Assembly: GCF_000224415.1 (NCBI RefSeq)
Contig: NZ_AFXQ01000015.1
Span: forward strand, 1 to 64,000
Length of the DNA: 64,000 nt
Direction of reading: 5' to 3'
Source: Citricoccus sp. CH26A
GTDB lineage: Bacteria > Actinomycetota > Actinomycetes > Actinomycetales > Micrococcaceae
Shown: positions 25,924 to 35,445 of the stretch, piece after piece
Layout of the letters: every line of letters begins with the position of its first letter
Position numbering within the stretch: position 1 is the stretch's first letter
Made by a program: the position numbers and the translations under genes
Notes under the pieces: model-generated
Databases searched by the model: none
What the model was told of the DNA's origin: nothing
Seen by the model: only the letters and a program-made list of their open reading frames with translations

Positions 25924-27138
25924 ATGACGGGAAACCGTGTAGTCGTGTACAAGGGCCCAGGCGAGGTCGCCGTCGAGACGATCGACTACCCCAAACTCGA
26001 ATTGCCCTCCGAGGTCGCCGGCAAGATGGGCATCCAGCAGAAGGCACCCCATGCCGCCATCCTGAAACTGGTGGCCACCAATATCTGCGGAAGCGACCAG
26101 CACATGGTCCGTGGCCGTACCACCGCGCCGGTCGGCCAGTCGCTCGGCCACGAGATCACGGGCGAGGTCGTCGAGACCGGAGACGACGTGCTCTTCGTCC
26201 AGGAGGGCGACATCTGCTCGGTGCCCTTCAACATCGCGTGCGGCCGTTGTCAGATGTGCAACGAGGGCAAGACCGGTGTCTGCCTCAACGTGAATCCCGC
26301 CCGTCCCGGCGCGGCCTACGGTTACGTGGACATGGGTGGTTGGATCGGCGGCCAGGCGGAGTACGTGATGGTCCCCTACGCGGACTTCAACCTGCTCAAG
26401 TTCCCGGACCGGGACCAGGCCCTCGAGAAGATCCTCGACCTCACCATGCTGTCCGACATCTTCCCCACCGGGTACCACGGTGCATACACCGCCGGCGTCA
26501 CGACCGGATCCACCGTCTACGTCGCGGGCGCCGGCCCGGTGGGCCTCGCCGCGGCCTTCTCGGCGCAGGTGCTGGGTGCCTCGGCGGTCATCGTGGGAGA
26601 CATGAACGCCGACCGGCTGAAGCAGGCCGCCAGCTTCGGCTGCGAGACGATCGACCTGAGCCAGGAGGGCGCCCTGCCGGACCGTATCGAGCAGATCCTG
26701 GGCGTCCCCGTGGTCGACGCCGCGGTGGACGCGGTGGGATTCGAGGCCCGCGGCCACGGCGCCAATGCCGCGGAGGCACCCGCCACGGTCCTCAACGACA
26801 TCATGTCGGTGACCCAGGTGGGCGGTGCCCTGGGTATCCCGGGCCTGTACGTCACCGGGGATCCGGGGGCTGTCGACGAGAACGCCAAGGTCGGCCAGAT
26901 CGGTGTGCAGCTGGGCACGGGGTGGGCCAAGTCCCTCTCGTTCACCACGGGCCAGTGCCCGGTGAAACGGTACAACCGGAAGCTGATGAAGCTGATCCTG
27001 GCCGACAAGGCCAATATCTCCAAGGCCGTCAACGCCACGACCATCAGCCTGGACGACGCTCCCCGGAGCTACAAGGAGTTCGACCAGGGGGCGGCCAGGA
27101 AGTACGTGATCGATCCGCACGGGATGATCCCCGCCTAG
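25924..27138 (+). CDS. fdhA: Glutathione-independent formaldehyde dehydrogenase
   Basis: A 404-residue zinc-dependent medium-chain dehydrogenase very close in pattern to Pseudomonas putida formaldehyde dismutase/dehydrogenase: NRVVVYKGPGEVAVE, ATNICGSDQHMVRGRTT (catalytic Zn Cys), GHEITGEV, the structural-Zn Cys cluster CGRCQMCNEGKTGVC, and VAGAGPVGLAAAFSAQVLGA for NAD. This enzyme keeps NAD tightly bound and oxidises formaldehyde to formate without thiol cofactor. ATG 25924 has GAGAGGAAGAACC upstream. The gap to the channel gene contains a weak dyad (ACAATC at 25844, GATTGT at 25869). A convergent hairpin follows. Confidence 0.93.
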   Translation: MTGNRVVVYKGPGEVAVETIDYPKLELPSEVAGKMGIQQKAPHAAILKLVATNICGSDQHMVRGRTTAPVGQSLGHEITGEVVETGDDVLFVQEGDICSVPFNIACGRCQMCNEGKTGVCLNVNPARPGAAYGYVDMGGWIGGQAEYVMVPYADFNLLKFPDRDQALEKILDLTMLSDIFPTGYHGAYTAGVTTGSTVYVAGAGPVGLAAAFSAQVLGASAVIVGDMNADRLKQAASFGCETIDLSQEGALPDRIEQILGVPVVDAAVDAVGFEARGHGANAAEAPATVLNDIMSVTQVGGALGIPGLYVTGDPGAVDENAKVGQIGVQLGTGWAKSLSFTTGQCPVKRYNRKLMKLILADKANISKAVNATTISLDDAPRSYKEFDQGAARKYVIDPHGMIPA

Positions 27139-27160
27139 GACGGCACGCCCACGCGGTGGT

Positions 27161-27202
27161 GGGTCGCCGGGAGCCGGGCAGTCGCCGGGCACCCGGCGAC
27201 CC
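27161..27202. terminator. Hairpin between convergent fdhA and the serine hydrolase gene
   Basis: GGGTCGCCGGG (27161-27171) pairs with CCCGGCGACCC (27192-27202) around a 20-base loop. Lies between two convergent stops, so it can serve both strands. No T-tract. Confidence 0.55.
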
Positions 27203-27239
27203 GCACGACGGGGTGCGGACAAGGGGTGTGGACGACCGG

Positions 27240-28490
27240 TCAGTCCCCGACGGGATAGATCGAGTCGACCAGGGTCCGGGCGATCGTCGTCGCCGGGTCC
27301 CGCCCATCCGGCGTGGGCGCGAGGTTCGCCCACACCACCAGGGTGATGTCGCGGTCCGGGTCGTGTCCCATGAAGGAGTTGTAGCCCGGCAGCTCTCCCG
27401 TGTGACCGTATAGTTCGCCGAACTTCGCGATCGCCAGTCCGTAGCGGGCCGACGCCGGCTGGTCCCCGCCCGTGGACCGGGGACTCTCCATCCTCAGCCT
27501 CTGGAACTCCTCGTCGAGCAGTCGGCCATCGGTCAGGGCCTCGGCCCAGTCCGCCAGGTCGTGGGCCGTCGAGATCCCGCCGCCGGCGGCCCAGCCCCAG
27601 GAGGGGTTGTCGAACGTCCGGTCGACGGGGTCGAGGGCCCCCGACCGGGCCTGCTCCTGCATCCGTTCCGGCAGCGCGGGGGGCGTGCCCATCGTCAGGA
27701 CGTTGGAGCCGAACATGTAACCGTGCGCGTAGGGTTCGGGGATCCGGTTCGACGACCGCGCCGGGAACAGGGTGTCCGCCAGGCCCAGCGGCGTGAAGAG
27801 CCGGTCGGCGAAGATCCTCTCCAGCGGCTCTCCCTCCAGCTGTTCGGCCACGAGTCCCAACAGGACCGTGTTGGTGTTCGAGTACTCCCAGCCCTCACCG
27901 GGGGCGAAACTGGGCGGGTGCTCCCACGAGATGGCCAGCAGGTCCTCGGGGTCCCAGGCCCTCTCGGGGTCCTCGTCCATCGCCTGGTTCAGGCCCCGGT
28001 CGAGCGTGTAGTTGTACAGTCCGCTGCGCATGGACAGCAACTGCTCGATCGTGATGTTCTGGCCGTTGGGCACGTCTGGCCGGTAGGCGGCGATGGGATC
28101 GTCGAGGTCCAGCACGCCCTCCTGCGCCAACTGCAGGATGACCGTCCCTGTCCAGGTCTTGGTGTTCGATCCCACCCGCAGATGATGGTCGGATCGGGGC
28201 GGCAGCGTCTCGTCCGTGCTGACGGTGCCGTACGAACCGAGGACCTCCCCCTCCGGGGAGCGCAGGAGCATGAACGCACCCGGGACCTCCAGCGCGGCGG
28301 CTGCGTCCTGGAAGGTGGCCTGGAGCTCGCCGGCGTCCACGTTCACCGTGTCCGAGGCTGCCGTCGGCCCGGGGGAGGGGGTGGAACAGGCCGCGGTCAG
28401 GCCGAGGACAGAGGCCAGGGCCATGACGGTCAGGACCGCGCGCTGTCGCCGGCGGCGTCCGGCCAGGAGGGGAACGGCGGGACGCGACAT
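27240..28490 (-). CDS. Beta-lactamase-fold serine hydrolase lipoprotein
   Basis: A 416-residue exported protein of the class C beta-lactamase/DD-peptidase family. The signal has RRRRQRAVLTVMALASVL and the lipobox LTAAC, so it is probably a lipoprotein. Catalytic motifs are SNTK (SxxK), YSNTN (YxN) and HTG (the KTG equivalent). Such proteins act as D-Ala-D-Ala carboxypeptidases, esterases or D-aminopeptidases; the motif set does not separate these. ATG 28490 has GAGGAG eight bases upstream. It is monocistronic on the minus strand and ends facing fdhA. Confidence 0.88.
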   Translation of the reverse strand: MSRPAVPLLAGRRRRQRAVLTVMALASVLGLTAACSTPSPGPTAASDTVNVDAGELQATFQDAAAALEVPGAFMLLRSPEGEVLGSYGTVSTDETLPPRSDHHLRVGSNTKTWTGTVILQLAQEGVLDLDDPIAAYRPDVPNGQNITIEQLLSMRSGLYNYTLDRGLNQAMDEDPERAWDPEDLLAISWEHPPSFAPGEGWEYSNTNTVLLGLVAEQLEGEPLERIFADRLFTPLGLADTLFPARSSNRIPEPYAHGYMFGSNVLTMGTPPALPERMQEQARSGALDPVDRTFDNPSWGWAAGGGISTAHDLADWAEALTDGRLLDEEFQRLRMESPRSTGGDQPASARYGLAIAKFGELYGHTGELPGYNSFMGHDPDRDITLVVWANLAPTPDGRDPATTIARTLVDSIYPVGD

Positions 28491-28580
28491 GGCGACTCCT
28501 CACGGCAGTGGCATCCTCGTCCGAAGCCTAGTGACGCACCTTGACGCCGGCCAAGACTCCATCGGTCCGCGCAGGGTCTC

Positions 28581-29447
28581 TCACTCCAACGCCGCGTCCT
28601 CACCCGCCGCCAGCGTGAAGATGCCGTAACGCATGGCACCGGTGCGGTAGGCCAGGATCAGGCGGGGCACGGTGACGGCGAAGACACGATGGCGTCCGCG
28701 CAGCGCCAGGTGGCGGGCGTCGCGATCCAGGGCCAGGGACTTCAGCAGTCGGCGGGCGCAGATCGTCCAGGTGCGCGCGACGCGCCGGCTGACGTCCTCG
28801 TAATCGGTGACCGTGAACCCTGCTGCCCGTGCCATGGCCTCGTACTCCTCGCGCGTGCCCATCGAGGGCAGTCGCCCTTCGCGGCAGATCGGCTCCAGCA
28901 GGTGGCGGACCTTCCACTCGCTCGCGGCGGGATCGGCGAGCCAGGCACAGACGACGAGGCGGCCGCCGGGTGACAACACCCGGTGGGCCTCGGCGAAGAA
29001 CCGGGGCTTGTCGGCCATGTGCTCGCTCGACTCGATGGCCCAGGCGGCGTCGGCCGAGCCCTCGGGCAGCGCGTTGGCGAACCAGTCGCGGTGGTGGATC
29101 TCCACACCGGGCGTGGGATGTGCGGCGGCCTGGTGGGCCTGTCCGGCGGACAGCGTGAAGCCGGTCACACGAACCCCGTGCCCGGTGGCCAGTTGTCTGG
29201 CGGTCGCCCCGTATCCGCATCCGATGTCCACGCACGCCTCGCCGGGCCGGAGGCGCAGGCGATCCCCGACCGTCTCGACGAGGGCCTCGACGGCCTGGGC
29301 GGGCGTCTCGCGACCCGTCTCCCACAGTCCGTGATGGACGTGCTCACCCCACACCCGGCGATAGACCGGATCCAGTTCGTCATAGTGGTCGGCGACCGCC
29401 ACGGCGTCCTGGGGGGTCTGGGGGACGATCACGCCGTCACGGTACAC
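28581..29447 (-). CDS. Class I SAM-dependent methyltransferase
   Basis: A 288-residue methyltransferase. Motif I is ACVDIGCGYGATARQLA, the acidic loop AAWAIESSEHMADKPRFF follows, and post-motif LSPGGRLVVCAWLAD is clear. The layout (YDELDPVYRRVWGEHVHHGLW ahead of motif I) matches the gamma-tocopherol/sarcosine-type methyltransferases acting on small molecules. GTG 29447 opens the frame; GTG 29432 is also possible. The C-terminal 60 residues may be an extra helical region seen in this subfamily. Substrate unknown. It is divergent from the universal stress protein gene. Confidence 0.8.
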   Translation of the reverse strand: MYRDGVIVPQTPQDAVAVADHYDELDPVYRRVWGEHVHHGLWETGRETPAQAVEALVETVGDRLRLRPGEACVDIGCGYGATARQLATGHGVRVTGFTLSAGQAHQAAAHPTPGVEIHHRDWFANALPEGSADAAWAIESSEHMADKPRFFAEAHRVLSPGGRLVVCAWLADPAASEWKVRHLLEPICREGRLPSMGTREEYEAMARAAGFTVTDYEDVSRRVARTWTICARRLLKSLALDRDARHLALRGRHRVFAVTVPRLILAYRTGAMRYGIFTLAAGEDAALE

Positions 29448-29663
29448 CGCCGGTCACTGCCGGCAGAAGGTCTCGGCTGACGGGCCGGCGCCGCGGATGC
29501 CGGCAGCGTGGATGCCGGTGCCGTGGATATTGTGCGGCCCGGCCGGTGGCGCCTAGGGTGACTGCACGATCGAGTCGCGGCCGGTCTGCTTCGCCCCTCG
29601 TCCGGGGGCGGATGGCGGATGTCCGGTGCCGCGAGTGGTGCAGACGACCCGTAGGGGGACACG

Positions 29664-30095
29664 GTGCAGGGTTCGCAACAGATTGTGGTCGGCGTTGACG
29701 GGTCCGAGGCCTCATTGCAGGCCCTGCGGGAGGCCAGGACCCTGGCCGAGTCGCTGGGGTGCACGCTGAAGGCGGTCACGGCATGGGAGATGCCGGTCAC
29801 GGCCGCCGAGTATCCCTACCGGCTCGAGTACAACTTCCAGGATGACGCCCGGGAGCAACTGGACGATGCCCTGCGGGCGGCGTTCGGCGACGACCGTCCC
29901 CGGGGCCTGGAGACCGAGGTGAGGCAGGGCCCGCCGGCCCGGGTCCTGCGCGACCTCGGTGAGGGGGCCCGGATGGTGGTGGTGGGCAGCCGGGGCCGCG
30001 GTGGATTCGCGGGCCTGTTGCTGGGCTCGGTGAGCTCTGCGGTGGCGGCCCATGCCACGTGCCCGGTGCTCATCACGCACCGCAGCAAGGACTGA
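29664..30095 (+). CDS. Universal stress protein
   Basis: A 143-residue UspA-fold protein: QIVVGVDGSEASLQALREA at the start and the ATP-binding motif VVGSRGRGGFAGLLLGSVS near the end, so it belongs to the nucleotide-binding class. GTG 29664 follows TAGGGGGACACG, a strong ribosome binding site. It converges on the P-type ATPase gene. In mycobacteria, USPs and related P-type ATPases belong to hypoxia/NO regulons; the linkage here to the ATPase and acetyl-CoA genes suggests a similar stress role (inference). Confidence 0.9.
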   Translation: MQGSQQIVVGVDGSEASLQALREARTLAESLGCTLKAVTAWEMPVTAAEYPYRLEYNFQDDAREQLDDALRAAFGDDRPRGLETEVRQGPPARVLRDLGEGARMVVVGSRGRGGFAGLLLGSVSSAVAAHATCPVLITHRSKD

Positions 30096-30152
30096 GGCGA
30101 GCACCGGCGAGCAGAAAGCGGCGCCACGGGAGCGGTCCGGTACCGGGGAGTA

Positions 30153-32741
30153 TCAGCCTCGCCTGCGGTGACGGAACGTCTTGTGGAGCCCGTCCACGAT
30201 TAGGAGCGCCGGGACGGCGGTGAGGGCGATCAGTGTTCCCACCGGTGGCGGGGGCGCGTGGCCCAGTGCGCCGGCCAGTGGCGGGATGAAGAGGAAGCCC
30301 AGGAGCAGGACGCACTCGGCGGCCACGGCCCAGAGCAACAGGTGGTTCCCGGTCCAGTCGAGCCGCCAGGCGGGCCGGGCGGCACTGCGGCACCCGAACG
30401 CGTTGGCCATCTGCGCCAGCACCACGGTGGTGAAGGCCGCCCCGGAGGCCGCGGCCAGGAGGGCGGGTGCCGGCTCGGCCCCCCAGGTCCACCCGGCGGT
30501 CCCGAGCACCACCAGGAAGGCGAGCATCTGGATGAGGGCCTGAGTCGGCCCGAGTACCCCGAAGACCCGGACGAGCAACGGCGCGTCCATCAGGTGGCGT
30601 CGTTCGGGCGGCTTGAGCAGGACCCGCTGGCCGGGTTTCTCCGCGCCCAGGGCCAGCGCCGGAAGCAGGTCGGTGCCGATGTCCAGGCACAGGATCTGCA
30701 GGACGCCCAGTGCCAGCGGCACGTTTCCCCCGGACAGGGCCCAGATGACGAAGGGGGTGAGCTCTGCGACGTTGTCCGTGAGGTGGTACGTCAGGAAGCG
30801 GCGGATATTGGTGTACGTGGCCCGGCCCTGTTCGACGGCGGTGATGATGGTCGCGAAGTCGTCGTCGAGCAGGACCAGGTCGGCGGCCTCCCGGGCGACG
30901 TCCGTTCCGGATGCACCCATGGCGACGCCGATGTCGGCCTCGTTGAGCGCCGGGCCGTCGTTGACCCCGTCTCCGGTCATCGCGACCACGTGTCCGCGGT
31001 GCTGGAGCGCGCGGGCGATGGCGAGTTTCTGTTCCGGTGAGACGCGGCTGACCACGATGCCGTCCCGGTCCAGGAGGATCCCGAGCGCCCGCTCGTCCTG
31101 GGGCAGGTCCTTGCCCTCGACGACCACGGGGGTGTCCAGGCACAGACCGGTCTGCCGGGCGATCGCGAGGGCGGTGACCGGGTGGTCCCCGGTGATCATG
31201 GCCACCTTGATGCCGGCCTGGCGGGCCTGGCGCAGGGCCGGGGGGACACTGTGCCGCGGCGGGTCCTGGAGGGCGATCAGGCCGACGAGGGTCAGGCCGT
31301 GCTCCAGCTCTGATGCGGTGGTGTCCTGCCCCGGGGATTCCGTCCGGCCCAGGGGACGCCGGGCCACCGCCAGGACGCGCAGGCCGCGGGCGGCCATGCC
31401 GGACAGGACCCTCGAGGCCAGGCCCACCTGGTCACGGTCGAGGCACAGGGTCAACACGTTCTCCGGGGCGCCCTTGACCAGGAGGTCGCCCCCGACGACG
31501 ACCGACTCCCGGCGCCGGTCCGGGTCGAAGCCGAACCGCCGGGTGATGGGGGTGGCGTGCAGGCCCTCCGGGCCGGTCAGGCGGTGCGCCAGGGCATCGA
31601 GTGCGGCCTCCATGGGGTCGCCGTCGGGCAGCCAGTCCTCCTCGTGCTGACGGATACGTCCCCGGGACGCCGCCCGGGCCGCCCACGCCGCATCGGTCGC
31701 GGCGGCACGGGCCGGTGGTGGTCCGTCCACCGTCGCCACGGGGTGATACCCCTCGCCGTCGATCGAGACGGTCCCGGACGGCGTCCAGACCTCGACGACG
31801 TTCATCCTGTTCTGGGTCAGCGTCCCGGTCTTGTCCGTGCAGATGAACGTCGTCGATCCCAGCGTCTCCACCGCCTGCAGGTTCCGCACCAACGCGTTGC
31901 GGCCCGCCATCCGCTGGGCTCCCATGGCCAGGGACAGGGTCACCGTGGGCAGCAGTCCCTCGGGGATCATCGCCACCGCCGCACCGATGGCGAAGAGGAA
32001 CGCGTCCCTCAGCGGTGTTCCCGCCAGCAGTGAGACGCCGCAGAAGGCGGCACCCAGGCCCAGGGCCACCGAGGAGAGCATGCGGACGATGCGGCGTAAC
32101 TCGCGTTGCAGCGGCGTGGGTGGCGGTACCGCCTGACCCGTCAGGGTGGTGATGGCCGCCAACCGGGTTGCCGACCCCGTCGCGGTGGCCTCGGCCTCGG
32201 CGGACCCGTTGGCCAGGAACGTGCCCCCGAAGCCATCGCTGCCCGTGCCCTTGACCACGGGCATGCTCTCCCCGGAGAGCATGGACTCATCCACCGTGCA
32301 GCTGTCCGCCTCGACGAAGCGCACGTCGGCAGGCAACCGGTCACCGGCCGTGAGGATGATGATGTCACCGGGCACCACCTCGGAGGCGGGAATCGGCATG
32401 CGCCGGCCATCCCGACGCACCGTGACCTGGGCGGGCAGGAGCTCCCGGAGCCGCGCGGCGGCCTGGGCTGCCCGTTCCTCCTGGGCGAAGGCGAACACGC
32501 CGTTGATCACCACCACGGCGATCACCGCGATCGACAGTTGCGGCATGCCCGCTATCCACGCCAGCCCGGCCGCGCCCCAGAGCAGGACGGCGAAGAAGTG
32601 GGTGAACTGGCCCGCGAACCGCCGCCACCCGGGCACCTGATGGATGCGGGGGAGCTCGTTGGGTCCCGACTGCCCCAGCCGCCGGGCAGCCTCCGCCGAG
32701 GTCAAGCCCGGAGGTGAGGCCTCACGGTCCGCGGTGTCCAT
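30153..32741 (-). CDS. P2-type cation-transporting ATPase (CtpF-like)
   Basis: An 862-residue P-type ATPase. N-terminal cation ATPase domain (residues 10-60), actuator with LSGES near 155, PEGLLPTVTLS near 260 (P2-type metal-binding helix), phosphorylation site CTDKTGTLTQN (Asp303), TGDHPVTA, and TGDGVNDGPAL. About ten helices are predicted, with a C-terminal cation-transporter domain. No heavy-metal CPC motif or N-terminal metal domain is present, so Ca2+, Mg2+ or a monovalent ion is more likely. The gene ends the long minus-strand series 107 bases after the acyl carrier gene. Relatives such as mycobacterial CtpF are hypoxia-induced. Confidence 0.9.
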   Translation of the reverse strand: MDTADREASPPGLTSAEAARRLGQSGPNELPRIHQVPGWRRFAGQFTHFFAVLLWGAAGLAWIAGMPQLSIAVIAVVVINGVFAFAQEERAAQAAARLRELLPAQVTVRRDGRRMPIPASEVVPGDIIILTAGDRLPADVRFVEADSCTVDESMLSGESMPVVKGTGSDGFGGTFLANGSAEAEATATGSATRLAAITTLTGQAVPPPTPLQRELRRIVRMLSSVALGLGAAFCGVSLLAGTPLRDAFLFAIGAAVAMIPEGLLPTVTLSLAMGAQRMAGRNALVRNLQAVETLGSTTFICTDKTGTLTQNRMNVVEVWTPSGTVSIDGEGYHPVATVDGPPPARAAATDAAWAARAASRGRIRQHEEDWLPDGDPMEAALDALAHRLTGPEGLHATPITRRFGFDPDRRRESVVVGGDLLVKGAPENVLTLCLDRDQVGLASRVLSGMAARGLRVLAVARRPLGRTESPGQDTTASELEHGLTLVGLIALQDPPRHSVPPALRQARQAGIKVAMITGDHPVTALAIARQTGLCLDTPVVVEGKDLPQDERALGILLDRDGIVVSRVSPEQKLAIARALQHRGHVVAMTGDGVNDGPALNEADIGVAMGASGTDVAREAADLVLLDDDFATIITAVEQGRATYTNIRRFLTYHLTDNVAELTPFVIWALSGGNVPLALGVLQILCLDIGTDLLPALALGAEKPGQRVLLKPPERRHLMDAPLLVRVFGVLGPTQALIQMLAFLVVLGTAGWTWGAEPAPALLAAASGAAFTTVVLAQMANAFGCRSAARPAWRLDWTGNHLLLWAVAAECVLLLGFLFIPPLAGALGHAPPPPVGTLIALTAVPALLIVDGLHKTFRHRRRG

Positions 32742-32848
32742 GGGGGAGGGGCCTACCCGCGAGCCCTGCGCCCGGTGCGCGGGCCGTGCGTCGAACGCTC
32801 CATCGTGATCACGTCAGCCGGGGTCGTCCACCGTCGGTCCCCGCGACC

Positions 32849-33091
32849 TCAGGCGTGCTCGGCGACGTAGGCGATGAGGGAGGCCACGGTGCCGACCCGT
32901 CCGTAGTCACCCTCCGGGACGTCCACGCCGGCGTGACGCGCCAGGTGCTCCACCAGGGCCAGGAAGTCCAGTGAGTCCAGCTCCAGGTCCTGGCGGAGCC
33001 GGGAGCGGTCGTCGAGACCCTGGGTCTCGACGTCGGGGGCCACCTGCGAGGTCGCCGCGTACACGGCCGCGCGTGCCTCGTGCTCGTTCAT
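32849..33091 (-). CDS. Free-standing acyl carrier protein
   Basis: An 80-residue acidic helical protein with the phosphopantetheine motif ELDSLDFLALVEHL; Ser40 would carry the prosthetic group. The DSLD-type motif and length fit an ACP or peptidyl carrier protein, not the housekeeping AcpP, which lies with fatty-acid genes elsewhere. Its ATG overlaps the E2 stop by four bases (ATGA), so it is translationally coupled to a dihydrolipoamide acyltransferase. That suggests it receives or donates an acyl group made by this locus, for example acetyl (inference). No ketosynthase or phosphopantetheinyl transferase is nearby. Confidence 0.85.
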   Translation of the reverse strand: MNEHEARAAVYAATSQVAPDVETQGLDDRSRLRQDLELDSLDFLALVEHLARHAGVDVPEGDYGRVGTVASLIAYVAEHA

Positions 33092-34464
33092 AGGTCCTCC
33101 GGTCGCTGCAGCATCTCGTCGACGAGGTCGAGGAAGCACCCTCCGCGCAGGCCGTCGCTGACGCGGTGGTCGGCCGAGAGGGTGGCGGTGACGGACTGGC
33201 GCACCGCGAGCATGCCGTCCTGGGCCCAGGGCCTCTCCCGGACGCGGCCGAAGCCGACGAGCGCCACCTGCGGGGGGTAGATCACCCCGTACACGGTGTC
33301 GACGCCGAGTTCGCCCAGTGCGGTGACGGTGAGGGTCGGGTCCGCGATCTCCGCTCGGCGCAGGTGTCCGGTGCGGGCCCGGGTGACGACGTCGCGCAGA
33401 CGTTCCATCAGCTGGTCCACGGTCAACGTGTCCGCGTCGTGGATCGCCGGGGCGACCAACCCGCCCTCCCGCAGCGCGACGGCGACCCCCAGGTGTACGG
33501 CCTGACTGGGGCGGAAGCGTGCCTCGGTGTAGAAGCCGTTGACCTCCGGCACCTGACGGGCCGCCAGGGCGCAGGCCTTGAGCAACAGGGCTGCCGGGAC
33601 CAACCGGGCCGAGACGGACCGCTGCGCGTTGACCGCGTGCATCCACGCCACGGCGGCCTGCAGGTCGATGGTGGTCCCCAGGTAGTAGTGGGGGATGGTC
33701 TTCTTCGACCGGGACATCAGTGTCCCGATCCTGCGGCGCAGCGCGGTCGCGCGCTGCCCCGTGTCAGGGGGTGCCGGTGCGGGCGCGGTCACCGGTCCCG
33801 GGCCGCGCGGCGCCCCGGGGCGATCGTCGACGTCCGCGGGCTCCTTCTCCCTCGCCGCGCGGAGGACGTCCTCCCCCGTGACGGCTCCTCGCGGGCCGGT
33901 GCCCGCCACGGTGGTCGCGTCGATGCCGAGCTCGCCGGCCAGCCGACGCGCTCGCGGTGAGATGCGGACCGGCCGCACGGAGCCGGCGTCGTGCCGCTGC
34001 CGGGCCGCGGCGCGCTCCACGTCCGCCCGGGTGACGTGACCGCCCCTGCCGGTGCCGGTGATCCGGGTCAGGTCCAGGCCCAGGCCGCGGGCCAGGCGCC
34101 GGACCGGCGGCGTGGCCGACGGCGTCCCTGCCCCCGGTGACGGCGTCGTGTGCTCCCGTTCGGCCTCCACCTCCGCCTGGGCGACGGGAATGCCGGCCGG
34201 CGCAGTCACCGGAGTGGCGGTGACGGTGGCCGGCGTGGGCGTGATGCGGGCCATCGGAGCGCCGACGGCGAGCGTCTCACCGGGTGCGGCGAGCAACTCG
34301 GCGATGACGCCGTCCTCGAAGGACTCCACCTCCATCACGGTTTTCTCGGTGTCCACGGTGGCCATCACGTCACCCCGGCGGACGTAGTCACCCGGTGTGA
34401 CCAGCCATTCCACCAGCTTGCCCCGCTCCATGTCCGCCCCCCAGCGAGGGCATCCGGAACTCAC
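33088..34464 (-). CDS. pdhC: Dihydrolipoamide acyltransferase (E2), start shifted at a G6 run
   Basis: A 458-residue E2 component. Lipoyl domain residues 1-75 (lipoyl Lys41 in [12 protein letters not shown]), two subunit-binding-like segments (about 115-150, [19 protein letters not shown]; about 170-205, [19 protein letters not shown]) and a catalytic domain from about 235 with [10 protein letters not shown]. Two binding segments are more than usual. The family starts MPSLGADMERG; that start is visible at ATG 34453, but the G6 run (bases 34437-34442) shifts it out of frame, and five Gs would restore it. In the present sequence translation must begin at GTG 34464, which overlaps the E1 beta stop, or at ATG 34431. 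Confidence 0.88.
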   Translation of the reverse strand: MSSGCPRWGADMERGKLVEWLVTPGDYVRRGDVMATVDTEKTVMEVESFEDGVIAELLAAPGETLAVGAPMARITPTPATVTATPVTAPAGIPVAQAEVEAEREHTTPSPGAGTPSATPPVRRLARGLGLDLTRITGTGRGGHVTRADVERAAARQRHDAGSVRPVRISPRARRLAGELGIDATTVAGTGPRGAVTGEDVLRAAREKEPADVDDRPGAPRGPGPVTAPAPAPPDTGQRATALRRRIGTLMSRSKKTIPHYYLGTTIDLQAAVAWMHAVNAQRSVSARLVPAALLLKACALAARQVPEVNGFYTEARFRPSQAVHLGVAVALREGGLVAPAIHDADTLTVDQLMERLRDVVTRARTGHLRRAEIADPTLTVTALGELGVDTVYGVIYPPQVALVGFGRVRERPWAQDGMLAVRQSVTATLSADHRVSDGLRGGCFLDLVDEMLQRPEDL

Positions 34465-35441
34465 CCACCGCCGCCCACCGCCTCGCGGGCCGCGGCCACG
34501 ACCCGCTCCGCGCTGGGCAGGGCGGCCAGCTCGAGGTCACGGGCGTAGGGAATGGGGACCTCGGCGCTGCAGACCCGCGCCACCGGGGCGTCGAGCTCGT
34601 AGAAGGCCGACTCGGTGATCCTGGCGCTGATCTCCGCGGAGAGGCTGCCGCTGCGCCAGCCCTCGTCCACCACGACGGCCCGGTGGGTCTTGACCACGGT
34701 GGCCAGGATGGCCGCGTCGTCCAGGGGGCGCAGCGTCCTCAGGTCCAGGACCTCGGCCTCGATGCCCTCGGCGGCCAGCCGATCGGCGGCCTCCAGGGTC
34801 AGCGGCAACGTGCCGCCGTAGGTGATCAGCGAGACGTCACCGCCCTCGCGCCGGACCGCGGCCGCATGGATGTCCACGGGGCCGGCGTCCTCGGCGAGCT
34901 CCCCGGACAGGTTGTACAGCGAACCGTGCTCGAAGATCAGGACGGGGTCCGGGTCCTCCAGGGCCGTCCACAGCATCCCCCGGGCGTCCTCCACGGTGGC
35001 CGGGGTGAGGATGCGCAGGCCCGGCACGTGGGCGAACCAGCCCTCCAGGCTGTGGGAGTGCTGGGCCCCCAGCTGGCGTCCGGCCCCGGTCGTCATGCGG
35101 ATCACCAGGGGCACGTTGAACTGCCCGCCGGACATGTGCAGCAGGGTCGCGGCGTTGTTCACGATCTGGTCCAGGGCCAGCAGGCTGAAGTTGACCGTCA
35201 TGATCTCCACGATCGGCCGCATCCCGTTCAGCGCGGCCCCGATGCCGGCCCCCACGAAGGCGGACTCAGACAGGGGGGTGTCGCGGACCCGTTCGGGACC
35301 GAACTCCTCGAACAGCCCGAGGCTGACCGCGAAGCAGCCGCCGTAGGCACCGACGTCCTCGCCCATCAGGAAGACCCGGTCATCCTGCAGCAGCGCCTCG
35401 CGGATGGCGGTGCGCATGGCCTCGCGGTAGGTCGTCTCCAT
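34461..35441 (-). CDS. pdhB: 2-oxoacid (pyruvate) dehydrogenase E1 beta subunit
   Basis: A 326-residue transketolase-like beta subunit. The N-terminus [20 protein letters not shown], the GEDVGAYGG and [12 protein letters not shown] segments, [11 protein letters not shown], and the C-terminal transketolase domain ([31 protein letters not shown]) are all typical. With E1 alpha it forms the alpha2beta2 decarboxylase using thiamine diphosphate. ATG 35441 begins four bases after the E1 alpha stop, though the frame runs open further upstream inside that gene. Substrate (pyruvate rather than acetoin or branched-chain acids) is suggested by the neighbouring acetyl-CoA synthetase, not proven. Confidence 0.93.
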   Translation of the reverse strand: METTYREAMRTAIREALLQDDRVFLMGEDVGAYGGCFAVSLGLFEEFGPERVRDTPLSESAFVGAGIGAALNGMRPIVEIMTVNFSLLALDQIVNNAATLLHMSGGQFNVPLVIRMTTGAGRQLGAQHSHSLEGWFAHVPGLRILTPATVEDARGMLWTALEDPDPVLIFEHGSLYNLSGELAEDAGPVDIHAAAVRREGGDVSLITYGGTLPLTLEAADRLAAEGIEAEVLDLRTLRPLDDAAILATVVKTHRAVVVDEGWRSGSLSAEISARITESAFYELDAPVARVCSAEVPIPYARDLELAALPSAERVVAAAREAVGGGG

Positions 35442-35445
35442 GTCC

